A stretch of 39,616 bases of DNA from Bacillota bacterium (GCA_023434365.1 JAEYSV010000036.1:1-39616), one strand, 5' to 3'; shown: positions 7,282-15,796, counted from the first letter of the stretch. Notes: a model not told the origin generated them from the sequence alone. A program made the numbers and translations.

Positions 7282-8523
7282 CTATTTCTTAGGAAGAATT
7301 AATAAGATACCTGGTTTCAAATCATTCATCTGCATCAGATTAAACGTCATAATTTCTTCATATCTCTTTCCCTCACCAAGATATTTATTAGATATTCCCC
7401 ACCAGGTATCCCCTTCTTTTACCTGATAACTAATACTTCCGATATTAACATAGCGATTTTTCTCATTACTTACATAGCCATAACCAGTTTTGCTTTCTTT
7501 GCAAACAATCTTTAACCATCCATTACTGAGACTTTCAAGTATCTTTATGTTTGTCTTCTTAGGATAAACAGCCAATATTTTTCCTGACATAGATGCATTA
7601 TCTCGTATATTCATTTCATCTTTTAATATACCGTTTTTTTCAACTGTTTTATCTGGTGGATACACTTTTTCCCCTTGAGAATTAAACACACTATATCCTT
7701 CATGTTTATCAGCAAAAGCGATTGCTTTTTCAAGATCTAAAAACGCACCTATCTGGGAAGATGGATCATCAAAATCTTTTCTGACCCGATAAATAGTAGG
7801 AGGTTTTGTTGGTTTTGATGGTTCTGTTGGCTTTGATGGTTCTGATGGACTTGATGAACTCTCTTCTTTATACGTTTTATTTTCAAATTTGCAGATCGCT
7901 CTTGCTATTTCGGTTGACGCTTCGTCCCAAAAACTGCTTTTTCCCATCAGATTCACTGCTTCGTGCTCATTTGTCATAAAGGCCAGTTCAACTAAGATAC
8001 TTGCCTGGGTATTCATCGTCTTACAGTTGCACATAGCAAGCAAAGCTGAATTCACTCCCCTATTTCGTTGAGGAGTCCCCTTAATAAGCTCTGCTTGCAC
8101 TACTTTTGCTAATTGTTCACTCTTTTTTGTATACCCTGTACCACTATGGATATATGTTGTTACCCCAGCAGCATTATTGAACTCTTTTCCATATCCTGCT
8201 GCATTAAAATGAACAGATATGCTATATTTACATTTGTTATTTCTTATAATCTGTTGTCTCTTTGATAAAGGAGTATCCTCGTCATCATACGCATTCTCAT
8301 CATCCCAACCAGTTTTAATAACCTTAAATCCATTGTATTCAAGCTTCTTCGTTAATCTGACACTAACACCGGTGTTCGCAATGTGTTCACGTATCGAATC
8401 TCCTTTTTTTACATCAATAACACCATCATTATCAAAATCTATATTTTTAGGCATAGGCGGTGTACGTTTTCCTGGAGTATTACTTCCATGACCGGAATCA
8501 ATCGCAATAATTATTTTAGCCAT
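7282..8523 (-). CDS. N-acetylmuramoyl-L-alanine amidase with SH3-like and LysM domains
   Basis: This 413-residue peptidoglycan amidase cleaves the bond between muramic acid and the stem peptide. Residues 4-212 are an Amidase_3 domain. Its zinc ligands are visible as His12 (DSGHG), Glu46 and His105 (SVHFNA), and the catalytic Glu is Glu179 (LVELAFMTN). A Ser/Pro/Glu/Lys/Thr linker (about 220-243) leads to a SPOR-like segment (IYRVRKDF...), an SH3b-type domain (about 300-358) and a C-terminal LysM (YQVKEGDTWWGISNKYLG...). There is no signal peptide, as in endolysins or enzymes released by lysis. An EF-hand-like loop D-x-D-x-D-G-x-x-D (29-37) interrupts the catalytic domain. The GGGTGA site before the ATG is weak. 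No phage genes are adjacent. Confidence 0.92.
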   Translation of the reverse strand: MAKIIIAIDSGHGSNTPGKRTPPMPKNIDFDNDGVIDVKKGDSIREHIANTGVSVRLTKKLEYNGFKVIKTGWDDENAYDDEDTPLSKRQQIIRNNKCKYSISVHFNAAGYGKEFNNAAGVTTYIHSGTGYTKKSEQLAKVVQAELIKGTPQRNRGVNSALLAMCNCKTMNTQASILVELAFMTNEHEAVNLMGKSSFWDEASTEIARAICKFENKTYKEESSSSPSEPSKPTEPSKPTKPPTIYRVRKDFDDPSSQIGAFLDLEKAIAFADKHEGYSVFNSQGEKVYPPDKTVEKNGILKDEMNIRDNASMSGKILAVYPKKTNIKILESLSNGWLKIVCKESKTGYGYVSNEKNRYVNIGSISYQVKEGDTWWGISNKYLGEGKRYEEIMTFNLMQMNDLKPGILLILPKK

Positions 8524-8589
8524 ATGATATCACCCGATATAACTTCTTCTCTACATTATATTCAAAAACCCCCCTAATGACGCAAAATT

Positions 8590-8815
8590 TTACACATTTT
8601 TCCTTCTATCACCTCTTCCCACCTCATCTCTTTCATCTCTTATCTTTCCATCTCTTCACTCTTCACTCTTACCTCTTCACTGATCTTATCATCTCTTCAC
8701 TCTTCTCTCTTCACTATCTCTTCAGCGCTCTTCACTCTTCACTCTTAGTTCTTCACTATCTTTTCATCGCTCTTCACTCTTCGTTCTTCACTATCTCTCC
8801 CCGCTCTTCCTTTTT
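8590..8815. repeat. Pyrimidine-rich degenerate tandem repeat
   Basis: About 225 bases are almost free of G on the plus strand and are built of CTCTTCACT-like words. In the right half a longer unit is seen about three times: CTTCACTATCT...CGCTCTTCACTCTTC..., with a period of about 35-42 bases (starting near 8709, 8752 and 8787). An open frame of 85 codons crosses it but has repeat composition only and no ribosome binding site. It fills most of the 349-base gap between the amidase and degV genes. Confidence 0.75.
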
Positions 8816-8872
8816 TGGTTTTAATAAGGTATAATATTTCATATCGGAAACACATACAAATAGAGGTGGATT

Positions 8873-9736
8873 ATGAATAATATTATACTAAGTGCTGACA
8901 GCACATGCGATTTAGGTGAAGAATTAAAAGTAAAATATGACGTGCAGTATTATCCGTATCATATTATTTTAGATGGAAAGCAGTATCAAGATAATGTTGA
9001 TATCACTCCGGATGATCTATATCAGGCTTACTGGAGTAAGAAACTACTACCAAAAACATCTGCGATTAATGTTAGCGAATACTACGAATATTTCAAACAA
9101 TTTACCGATCAAGGGAAGGATGTCATTCACTTTTGCTTAGGTAGCGCTCTATCGAGTGCTTACCAAAACTGTGTTCTCGCTGCTTCAGAGTTACACGGTG
9201 TCTATGTTATTGATTCTTGCAGTCTCTCGACCGGAATTAGTCTGCAAGTAATCGATGCAGCAATCATGATTCAGAAAGGTTTTGAAGCTTATCGTATTTT
9301 TGAAGAGCTTAAAGATGCCAATAAGCATTATCACGCTAGCTTTATCCTTGATAAACTCGAGTTTTTGCATGCTGGTGGACGATGCTCTACTGTTGCTGCG
9401 TTAGGTGCCAATCTTTTGAATCTAAAACCTTGTATTGAAGTAAATAATGAAACTGGAGCAATGCAGGTGGGAAAGAAATACCGTGGAAATCTTGAAAAAG
9501 TACTTCCTCATTATGTTAAGGATAAATTAAAGCAATATCCTGATATCATCAAAGACCATATTTTTATTACTCACTCTGGTATCGATCAAAGCTATATTGA
9601 TCTGGTACATAAAACGATTATTGAGCATATGCACTTTGAACATATTTATGTAACAAGAGCAAGTTGCACAATATCATGTCATTGCGGTCCTAACACCCTC
9701 GGTATTCTTTTTAAAACTGAGAGTATCAGTGATTAA
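8873..9736 (+). CDS. DegV family fatty-acid-binding protein
   Basis: This 287-residue DegV protein belongs to a two-domain family that binds a fatty acid and, as FakB, presents it to the kinase FakA for phosphorylation. Visible family motifs are the N-terminal ILSADSTCDL, 'YYPYHIILDGKQYQDN', 'LPKTSAINVSEY' (fatty-acid carboxylate site with Thr-Ser), 'CLGSALSSAYQN', 'VIDSCSLSTG' and 'FLHAGGRCS'. The length is normal. The ATG has GAGGTGG four bases upstream; a -10 box TATAAT is at 8830-8835 without a clear -35. It stands alone and is followed by a terminator hairpin. The exact lipid is not predictable, and fakA is not in the window. Confidence 0.93.
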   Translation: MNNIILSADSTCDLGEELKVKYDVQYYPYHIILDGKQYQDNVDITPDDLYQAYWSKKLLPKTSAINVSEYYEYFKQFTDQGKDVIHFCLGSALSSAYQNCVLAASELHGVYVIDSCSLSTGISLQVIDAAIMIQKGFEAYRIFEELKDANKHYHASFILDKLEFLHAGGRCSTVAALGANLLNLKPCIEVNNETGAMQVGKKYRGNLEKVLPHYVKDKLKQYPDIIKDHIFITHSGIDQSYIDLVHKTIIEHMHFEHIYVTRASCTISCHCGPNTLGILFKTESISD

Positions 9737-9793
9737 ATATTATTTGACAGTTATTTTGAGTTTCAGAACTTTACAGCACACTTTTATAGATTC

Positions 9794-9832
9794 AAAAAAA
9801 GAACCAGGGAACTTATAGATTTCCTGGTTCTT
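9794..9832 (-). terminator. Terminator between convergent degV and small membrane protein gene
   Basis: AAGAACCAGG (9799-9808) pairs with CCTGGTTCTT (9823-9832). On the minus strand a run of seven T follows, so it best serves the minus-strand gene ending at 9866. The hairpin may also stop degV transcripts, with a poorer tail. Confidence 0.85.
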
Positions 9833-9865
9833 GCTATTCTAACGAACAAGCCTTTTCAATTATTC

Positions 9866-10201
9866 TTATAAACGTAACTGCATTTCATCATATTGCTCAT
9901 ACATCCGTATAATACCATTCTCTAATAGATAATAGTGCTTGATGTATGGAATTAAAAGGATAAGTAATAACGCATTTAAAATCCCTCCTGCAATACTAAA
10001 TGAGATATATTGTAGGATAACGGATAACATAAATAATAAAGCAAAGGTGACGGTTACAATCAGATGAACGAGACGCTCATGCTGAAAAAACTTTATCTGT
10101 ATCAAATGTTGATTAATCAAATGATTCCAATTGGTATAGCCTTTATCTTCGTAAAGCAGTCTGTCTATATTCGCCAAATAATTTTTCATTCTTTTTTTCA
10201 T
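9866..10201 (-). CDS. Small two-helix membrane protein, unknown function
   Basis: The product has 111 residues from the ATG at 10201, preceded by GGGGCG. It has a basic, Tyr/Asn-rich N-terminal part (MKKRMKNYLANIDRLL..., 'GYTNWNHLINQHLIQIKFFQHERLVHL'), two adjacent hydrophobic segments (about residues 48-70 and 73-92) and a short charged tail. The frame is open up to 10390, but that extension contains no recognisable domain, lacks a good ribosome binding site, and its first codons overlap the promoter of the plus-strand gene at 10473. I do not recognise a family. The hairpin at 9794-9832 ends the transcript. Confidence 0.6.
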   Translation of the reverse strand: MKKRMKNYLANIDRLLYEDKGYTNWNHLINQHLIQIKFFQHERLVHLIVTVTFALLFMLSVILQYISFSIAGGILNALLLILLIPYIKHYYLLENGIIRMYEQYDEMQLRL

Positions 10202-10373
10202 CAGATCACGCCCCAAGATTTTGATAGAAATAAACAAATTACCATTCTTTTCCTTTTGTCTATCTTTATAATCATATCCTATTTGCTTGCCACCGTCAAC
10301 AACCCATTCATTTCTCCGAATAAGTTTAAGTATCAAATGTGAGTCTATCTGACTGAGATAAAAATATAAAACA

Positions 10374-10401
10374 TTGACATTAACTTTCACTGTAGTAAAA
10401 T
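10374..10401 (+). promoter_or_regulatory. Promoter of the membrane protein gene at 10473
   Basis: TTGACA (10374-10379), 16-base spacer, TAAAAT (10396-10401). It predicts a leader of about 65 bases before the ATG at 10473. Confidence 0.65.
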
Positions 10402-10472
10402 AATGAATAATAGGTAGCGATACAATAGATTACCTTAAACGTAGTGGAGTACATATTGAAAGGACAAATACG

Positions 10473-11135
10473 ATGGCTAAACACTTCCCAAACTATGTTA
10501 ATAATGCGAATGGTCAAGTAACTTCTACAGCGGCTAAAAACAGCGTGACTGAAAAAAATGATCCAGTAAAGGTGAATAAGAGTCGACGACGTCCTCTTAC
10601 CAAATTGGAACAAAAACAGGCTCCGAATTACGGTGCACTGGGTATTAGCGGGCTTTTACTATCTTTACTTGGTTTTTTTCTTCCTCTCTATCTCTATAAT
10701 GGACAATTGGTTAGTTTTTTTTCAGACAGTATCTATAATTATGTTCTTATACTGATGATGATTGGTACCGGTGTATTACTCTTTTTCAGGCTAGATACCT
10801 ATACCGTATGGCCAAACCTATTTAATACAATTTATGTTGGCTTTCTCTATCTCCAAGTAGTAACAACACGTAACTACTATAGCGATTTATTTACGGCTAG
10901 AGATATATTTGAAGGTAATGATGAAGCTTTTGATGCATTGGTTGCAAAGGGGCTCCCTGAGATAAAGCTTGGTTTTTATATTTTTGGTGCCGGTATTGTC
11001 ATGCTATATATCAACTCTATTCTACAAGCAAAAAAACGCAAGCAGTTTATTAATTTGTATTACACAGGAAGTAAACGAAGCGAGACTTATCAAACAATCT
11101 ATCAGCCAAAATTTAAGTTTAAGAAAAAGAAATAA
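10473..11135 (+). CDS. Predicted four-helix membrane protein, unknown function
   Basis: The product has 220 residues. The N-terminus (about 1-52) is hydrophilic, rich in Asn, Lys and Arg, and probably cytoplasmic. Four hydrophobic segments follow: 'ALGISGLLLSLLGFFLPLYLY', 'YVLILMMIGTGVLLFF', 'TVWPNLFNTIYVGFLYLQVV' and 'GFYIFGAGIVMLYINSIL'. The tail is very basic and ends KFKFKKKK. AAAGGAC precedes the ATG. I cannot assign a family. The strong promoter and its own terminator suggest a real single gene. Confidence 0.7.
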   Translation: MAKHFPNYVNNANGQVTSTAAKNSVTEKNDPVKVNKSRRRPLTKLEQKQAPNYGALGISGLLLSLLGFFLPLYLYNGQLVSFFSDSIYNYVLILMMIGTGVLLFFRLDTYTVWPNLFNTIYVGFLYLQVVTTRNYYSDLFTARDIFEGNDEAFDALVAKGLPEIKLGFYIFGAGIVMLYINSILQAKKRKQFINLYYTGSKRSETYQTIYQPKFKFKKKK

Positions 11136-11163
11136 CTACCTTATATACATCTTGAGGTGAAAT

Positions 11164-11222
11164 TAAAAGGAGCATTGCAGTTAGCGGTTTTTTGGTAAAC
11201 GGCTACTAATAATGCTCCTTTT
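11164..11222. terminator. Bidirectional terminator
   Basis: AAAGGAGCATT (11165-11175) pairs with AATGCTCCTTT (11211-11221), with a second inner imperfect stem around a T6 loop. T-rich tails lie on both sides. It lies between the convergent gene ends at 11135 (plus) and 11228 (minus) and can serve both. Confidence 0.85.
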
Positions 11223-11227
11223 GCTTA

Positions 11228-12610
11228 TTATTCACTTAACTGAATCTCTTCCCATAAAGTATCGACAGTGGCTGAATTACCACCTACTAATACACTCTTT
11301 GTCTCTGGACTTACTTTTATATAACCATAAGTATCCTTTTCAATGATATGGACATAAATCCACTGGCTATTGTCTGTTGAGACAAATTCCAGAGTCATCC
11401 CTTTTTGTATTGTAATTGTCTCCGTCTCGTCTTGTGTCTTAAATACTGCAAAGTCTAGCTTTGCCTTTGCCTCTCCAGTTAACAGATAACTATCAGTTTC
11501 TATAAGTGTCAATCCATAAGATGTATATTGATTGGAATCATTCTTTTTTGACTGGATGTGATATGAATAATAGCAATTAAGTGAGCTTAATATCTTGGCT
11601 TCAGAGATTACTTCTAATGTAGAATCGGTTGTAACGCGAAGAGAAGAAGCATTATCAAAGGTCTGAACCATTACTACACTCATTCCATCAAACGCAAGTA
11701 GTGAGAATCGCTGGTTTCCTTTCTCGGTCTGCTCTGACAAAACAATCGCTAACTGAAATTCTGCCTTATTTAGCATAATTAGATACATGGAACTACCCTC
11801 TGAGGCCTCATAACGATACACCTCTTCCCCAGCTAGTAAAATATGGTAAATCACTTTACCTTCTACTAATTCATCACGAATCAGCACTTTCTCAGTATTA
11901 CCATCTCCGTTAACATCTAATGTGACTTCCTCTTGTAAGACCACTTTTTCTCCTGCCAAAAGCTTGTTCATGATGACTTCCTCAGTATTTGCAGGAATCT
12001 CTTCCTCTGGACTTTGTGATTCATTCCCTGATTCACCAGATGAATCTGGTGATTCTTCATATTCCGTTGTTGGATCAGACGGAACATACGTTTGTGAATC
12101 CTGCGGACTTTTTGTTCTACTAGGGATTTTTGTTACAATGACATCGGGAATAGTAGGTTTGTTTGTATCAGGTTCTTTTATGATTGGCTCAGGTGTTACG
12201 ACTGGGAGTATTATCTCCTCATTTCCTTCAGGCTCTATTGTCACAATTGGTTTATCTTGGTCCTTATTCAGGTTTTTGTCAACCTCTTCTGGATTATTGG
12301 CTCCTACTATGTATCCATTCCCTTCGGGATTCACTCCCGCATTCAGCAACCGAATAGCTACAACCATTATAAGAAGTAGTAAAATGATTGCAACGCTTGC
12401 AGGAACCCAAATAGAGCGGAAAGTGTTCTTTTTTTGTACCCAGCTACCGCTTGTTTTCCTAATAATTATATGATTTGATTTAGAAGATTGTTTTTCTCGT
12501 CGATTCACTTTTGAACCAAAAAATTCATCAAAGAGTTGTTTTTCAGCCTTTTTCACTGTCTCATCCGGAACAACTATATTGTCTATAAGCTCTTTGAATT
12601 TTCGTTCCAT
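11228..12610 (-). CDS. Membrane-anchored putative anti-sigma factor with extracellular sensor region
   Basis: This 460-residue single-pass membrane protein begins with a cytoplasmic part (1-67, 'KFKELIDNIVVPDETVKKAEKQL...') of the kind that binds ECF sigma factors, then one helix (about 68-89), a Pro/Glu/Ser/Thr-rich linker (about 92-205) and an extracellular region. That region has 'LDVNGDGNTEKVLI', a Ca-binding VCBS/FG-GAP-like loop, beta-rich strands and a final SH3-like part ('GMTLEFVSTDNSQWIYVHI'). It overlaps the sigma factor gene by 28 bases and has AAGGAGG before its ATG, so the two are translationally coupled. The anti-sigma role is inferred from topology and position; no zinc-binding ZAS motif (HxxxCxxC) is present. 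Confidence 0.75.
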   Translation of the reverse strand: MERKFKELIDNIVVPDETVKKAEKQLFDEFFGSKVNRREKQSSKSNHIIIRKTSGSWVQKKNTFRSIWVPASVAIILLLLIMVVAIRLLNAGVNPEGNGYIVGANNPEEVDKNLNKDQDKPIVTIEPEGNEEIILPVVTPEPIIKEPDTNKPTIPDVIVTKIPSRTKSPQDSQTYVPSDPTTEYEESPDSSGESGNESQSPEEEIPANTEEVIMNKLLAGEKVVLQEEVTLDVNGDGNTEKVLIRDELVEGKVIYHILLAGEEVYRYEASEGSSMYLIMLNKAEFQLAIVLSEQTEKGNQRFSLLAFDGMSVVMVQTFDNASSLRVTTDSTLEVISEAKILSSLNCYYSYHIQSKKNDSNQYTSYGLTLIETDSYLLTGEAKAKLDFAVFKTQDETETITIQKGMTLEFVSTDNSQWIYVHIIEKDTYGYIKVSPETKSVLVGGNSATVDTLWEEIQLSE

Positions 12611-13092
12611 AACTCTTCCTCCTTCATCAAAATCTCTTTGAGCATTGCTTTGCCACGTTGTAACCAGGTTCGCATAGTACTGGAATTCTTGCCATACATT
12701 CTGGATATTTCCTCGATCGTATAACCTTCATAAAAATGAAGATATATAACTATCTTATACTTTGGTGGCAGTGCCATAATATGTTCTATTAACATTTGGC
12801 TCTCCGGTGTATTATATACCAGTTCCACATCAAGTTCTGTTGTTTTTCTAAACCAAGCTGATTTTAATAATGTTTTACAGCAGTTAATTGTTACTCTTAA
12901 AAACCATGCCTTCTCATGCTCCAGACTTTGAAATTCTGGTTTTGCTTTGCAATACCTTAAAAATACTTCTTGAAAGATATCATCCGCATCAGCGTGATTT
13001 TTGCAATACAGATAAGCCATTTTATAAACATTATTTTTATTTCGTTGTACCAGTTGTCTCAGCTCTTCTTTCTGAGTAGTACCGCCAGACAC
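12583..13092 (-). CDS. ECF-type RNA polymerase sigma factor
   Basis: This 169-residue sigma-70 family protein has the ECF layout. Region 2 contains 'NVYKMAYLYCKNHADADDIFQEVFLRY' (about 21-47), and region 4 contains 'LPPKYKIVIYLHFYEGYTIEEISRMYGKNSSTMRTWLQRGKAML' (about 108-151), including the helix-turn-helix for the -35 element. Start is GTG at 13092 with GGGGGGTGG before it. It is the first gene of a two-gene unit with the membrane partner at 11228. Such factors respond to envelope stress; the signal and regulon are unknown. Confidence 0.93.
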   Translation of the reverse strand: MSGGTTQKEELRQLVQRNKNNVYKMAYLYCKNHADADDIFQEVFLRYCKAKPEFQSLEHEKAWFLRVTINCCKTLLKSAWFRKTTELDVELVYNTPESQMLIEHIMALPPKYKIVIYLHFYEGYTIEEISRMYGKNSSTMRTWLQRGKAMLKEILMKEEELWNENSKSL

Positions 13093-13189
13093 TTGACCAC
13101 CCCCCTGTCTTTAATCGCATTGTACTTATATAACTTAAACTAATTTCTATGAAGAATTGTCTCAAGTAAAAGTTTTTTCTTTACTTTCT

Positions 13190-14038
13190 TTACTTATTAT
13201 CCAAAAATCCTTTTCCAAAGATATGACTTGAGTTCGAAACAAGTATAAATGCACTTGGATCATTTTGCTTAATAAAATGTCGAAGCGCGATTTCCTGCCT
13301 GCCTCGCAGCACACAAATTATCATATATTTGCTATTATGACTATAGGCTCCTTTTGCTTCAACCACCGTTGCACCCTTTTTCAAGTCGTTTATTATATAA
13401 CTGCAAAGTGGCTCTGTATCTGCTGAGATAATCATCAGATATTTATAACGATTTATATTATTAATTGTGTTATCAATCAAAATAGACTTTGTTATCAAAC
13501 CAAGAATAGAAAATAGTACGGTTTGCGTATTGAATAGAAAGAAGGCGAATAATGTAATCATTGCATCTGTGATCATTACCATTTTGCCGATATCTCCACC
13601 CAGATATTTCTTCAATATCATAGCGACAATATCCGTCCCACCACTGGAAGCATCGCTATGGAATAATATTCCGGCACCTACCGCAGTAAGAAGAATGGCA
13701 AACACAAAATCTAATACTGGCTCCTTAGTTAATGGTCCACTTAGTGGATGAAGGAGCTCTAACACAAAGATTCCTGATGAAACTAATAAGGAAACGTAAG
13801 CGGTTTTTATTCCAAAACGTTTGCCAAGTACAATAAAACCTATTAAAAGGAAGAACAAGTTTGCAACAAAATTTACGGTTCCAATACTCCATGGAGTGAT
13901 CTTTCCTACAAGAACTGCAATACCCGAAACTCCTCCAAAAATAAAATTATTCGGAAACTTAAAATAATAATTCCCTAGAATTAGAGCAATTGCTCCTATC
14001 GTAATTTTTAATGTCTGAATTAGATTCCTTTTGTTCAT
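13190..14038 (-). CDS. YitT family membrane protein
   Basis: This 282-residue protein has the YitT layout. About five N-terminal helices hold the DUF161-like repeats ('FIFGGVSGIAVLVGKIT', 'SSGGTDIVAMILKKY', typical for the family), then a cytoplasmic C-terminal DUF2179 domain ('GATVVEAKGAYSHNSKYMIICVLRGRQEIALRHFIKQNDPSAFILVSN'). The length is normal. The function of the family is unknown; transport is often suspected. AAGAGG precedes the ATG. It follows the DUF3810 gene after about 50 bases on the same strand with no strong terminator between, so the two may be cotranscribed. Confidence 0.92.
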   Translation of the reverse strand: MNKRNLIQTLKITIGAIALILGNYYFKFPNNFIFGGVSGIAVLVGKITPWSIGTVNFVANLFFLLIGFIVLGKRFGIKTAYVSLLVSSGIFVLELLHPLSGPLTKEPVLDFVFAILLTAVGAGILFHSDASSGGTDIVAMILKKYLGGDIGKMVMITDAMITLFAFFLFNTQTVLFSILGLITKSILIDNTINNINRYKYLMIISADTEPLCSYIINDLKKGATVVEAKGAYSHNSKYMIICVLRGRQEIALRHFIKQNDPSAFILVSNSSHIFGKGFLDNK

Positions 14039-14088
14039 ATTTACCTCTTATCCTCTTCATCAATTTTTCGTATCTTAAGCGTTATTTC

Positions 14089-15201
14089 TTAGTGGATTAT
14101 CGAATTCTTCTTATAACTAGCAGTTATCAGCCCTACCACATGATTATAACTTTTTACACCTGCTGGCTGCGCATTCGCTTTCAGATACGTATCATTTACT
14201 TTCGTACTAATTGTAGCAACAGCACCTTTATATTGATTCCAGAATTTTATTCCACGCCTATAATCTTCATTAGCTTCATCTCCCAAAAGTTTAATAATCC
14301 TTTGGTATGCATTCTGATCCATTTTTCTTAGTTCTTTTATAACATAAGAATACCCATACATATATCCACTATATTCGTACTTGATATTCGATGAATTTGT
14401 ACATGCTAAAAAGCTAATAAAATTAGCTTCCTCTTCCTTCATAAACCCTTTTACATGGGCTAGCTCATGTATAACTGTAAATGGTATGGCATATGACTCC
14501 ATATCGGCATTATAGTTTGCTTCTACCGTAAATGGTACATATATTCCACTCACTTGTTGATACGATAATATTTCCGAAAAAAGTAATGGCTTTGGATTCG
14601 GATAATATCCCTGAAGCACAGGGTATGTCTGTCCGATATTTCTTAAAGTTAATTTTGCCTCAACAATATCTTGTCGAGTTATCGTATATGTACCATCCTC
14701 TAAACGTCCAAGCGCCCTACTTTCATTAATTTCATTAATTCGTTTTACAAACAATTCACTAATTTGCTCAAGCTCCTCAACCGTATAAGCTCTGTCCTGA
14801 AATTCATATAAGGTAGCAAAGCTTGTACGATGATAATTAATTCCACACAACAACACAAACATAAGATATAATACTGCAACCAACCAGGATGTTTTTTTGA
14901 CTCCACCTAACAATACTTCCGTTACTTTTCGCTGTTTCTTCACAATTTTATAGATTGCGTATATGATCGAACTAACTATAAGCAAAATCAGACCATACAA
15001 CGTCAGTTCCACTAGTGAGAATGGAATTAGATTACTAATCCTCCCTATCACATTCATAAATATAGGGTAAATCCATTGATTATACCAATCAGCAAATTCT
15101 TGAACATTTCGTGACAATAAACTAATGCCGACTGATACTAGAACGATAATTAGGGGTAGTAACAAGGGCAAGACTCTTTTAATATGTATTCTATGTACCA
15201 T
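14089..15201 (-). CDS. DUF3810 membrane protein, predicted zinc metallopeptidase
   Basis: The product has 370 residues from the ATG at 15201. Three N-terminal hydrophobic segments are followed by a domain with 'VIHELAH' (HExxH at 245-249) and, a few residues later, 'KEEEANF', which supplies a plausible third metal ligand (Glu). This is the gluzincin-like signature of DUF3810. Substrates are unknown. The frame extends to 15249, but the ATG at 15201 has AAGGAGGAG eight bases upstream, so the shorter start is chosen. It probably forms an operon with yitT downstream. Confidence 0.85.
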   Translation of the reverse strand: MVHRIHIKRVLPLLLPLIIVLVSVGISLLSRNVQEFADWYNQWIYPIFMNVIGRISNLIPFSLVELTLYGLILLIVSSIIYAIYKIVKKQRKVTEVLLGGVKKTSWLVAVLYLMFVLLCGINYHRTSFATLYEFQDRAYTVEELEQISELFVKRINEINESRALGRLEDGTYTITRQDIVEAKLTLRNIGQTYPVLQGYYPNPKPLLFSEILSYQQVSGIYVPFTVEANYNADMESYAIPFTVIHELAHVKGFMKEEEANFISFLACTNSSNIKYEYSGYMYGYSYVIKELRKMDQNAYQRIIKLLGDEANEDYRRGIKFWNQYKGAVATISTKVNDTYLKANAQPAGVKSYNHVVGLITASYKKNSIIH

Positions 15202-15384
15202 TAGTAGCTCCTCCTTATGCGTCTTATATCTTATACACAGACTCTTCATATGCCTAAGATAATCTAGTTTTTAGTTGTACTATTATTATATCAAATAACG
15301 CCTACGGGGAGCCAGTTTTTTTTAAACGAACCATAAATTACATGAAATGATATGATTTCCTAAGTTTATTTTGATGTTATTTCG

Positions 15385-15413
15385 TTGACAGTTGATACAA
15401 GTTATGATATATT
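15385..15413 (+). promoter_or_regulatory. Promoter of the cold-shock gene
   Basis: TTGACA (15385-15390), 17-base spacer, TATATT (15408-15413). Transcription should start near 15420, giving a leader of about 170 bases, as is usual for cold-shock mRNAs. Confidence 0.8.
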
Positions 15414-15444
15414 AAATATAGTATTTTAGATGTTAGTTTTGATT

Positions 15445-15502
15445 TCACATGGTTTGTAAGTCATTTTCTAATGGCTAGAAGCAAACACATGTGATTTTTT
15501 TT
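15445..15502 (+). promoter_or_regulatory. Terminator-like hairpin inside the cold-shock mRNA leader
   Basis: TCACATG (15445-15451) plus TTTG pairs with CAAA plus CATGTGA (15488-15494), with an inner CATT/AATG stem, and T8 follows (15495-15502). It lies between promoter and start codon. The right arm ATGTGAT can alternatively pair with ATCACAT at 15552-15558. This suggests attenuation or a temperature-sensitive fold, inferred from structure only. Confidence 0.65.
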
Positions 15503-15592
15503 CGCGGTATTATGATTCTCAACAAACGAGTAATCTGATGAAGCGTTTTATATCACATCGGAATACGAATATTTTTTTAGGAGGTATCTTTT

Positions 15593-15796
15593 ATGAATAA
15601 AGGTACAGTTAAATGGTTTAACAAAGAAAAAGGATATGGTTTTATTACTGACGAAGCTAACGGAAATGATATTTTCGTACACTTCTCCGGTATCGTTTCT
15701 GACGGATTCAAAACTTTAGAAGATGGCCAGGAAGTAACTTTTGATGTAACTGATGGAAACCGTGGTTTACAGGCAGTTAACGTAACAGTTGCTTAA
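15593..15796 (+). CDS. Cold-shock protein (CspA/CspB family)
   Basis: This 67-residue single cold-shock domain protein is an RNA chaperone that binds single-stranded nucleic acid. Both RNA-binding motifs are intact: KGYGFI (RNP1, residues 13-18) and DIFVHF (RNP2). It starts MNKGTVKWFN as usual. TAGGAGG lies eight bases before the ATG. It is monocistronic, with a long structured leader and a perfect terminator behind it. Which paralogue (cspA to cspE) it corresponds to cannot be decided. Confidence 0.97.
   Translation: MNKGTVKWFNKEKGYGFITDEANGNDIFVHFSGIVSDGFKTLEDGQEVTFDVTDGNRGLQAVNVTVA

Noticed and set aside
7282..8523. Prophage lysis cassette around the amidase
   Set aside because: No holin, tail or integrase genes are adjacent; neighbours are ordinary chromosomal genes.
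8577..8834. 85-codon plus-strand frame
   Set aside because: It is only a reading of the pyrimidine-rich repeat, with Leu/Ser/Phe/His composition and no start signals.
10202..10390. 63-codon extension of the small membrane protein gene
   Set aside because: No domain or ribosome binding site, and its first codons coincide with the promoter of the divergent gene; I cannot exclude it completely.
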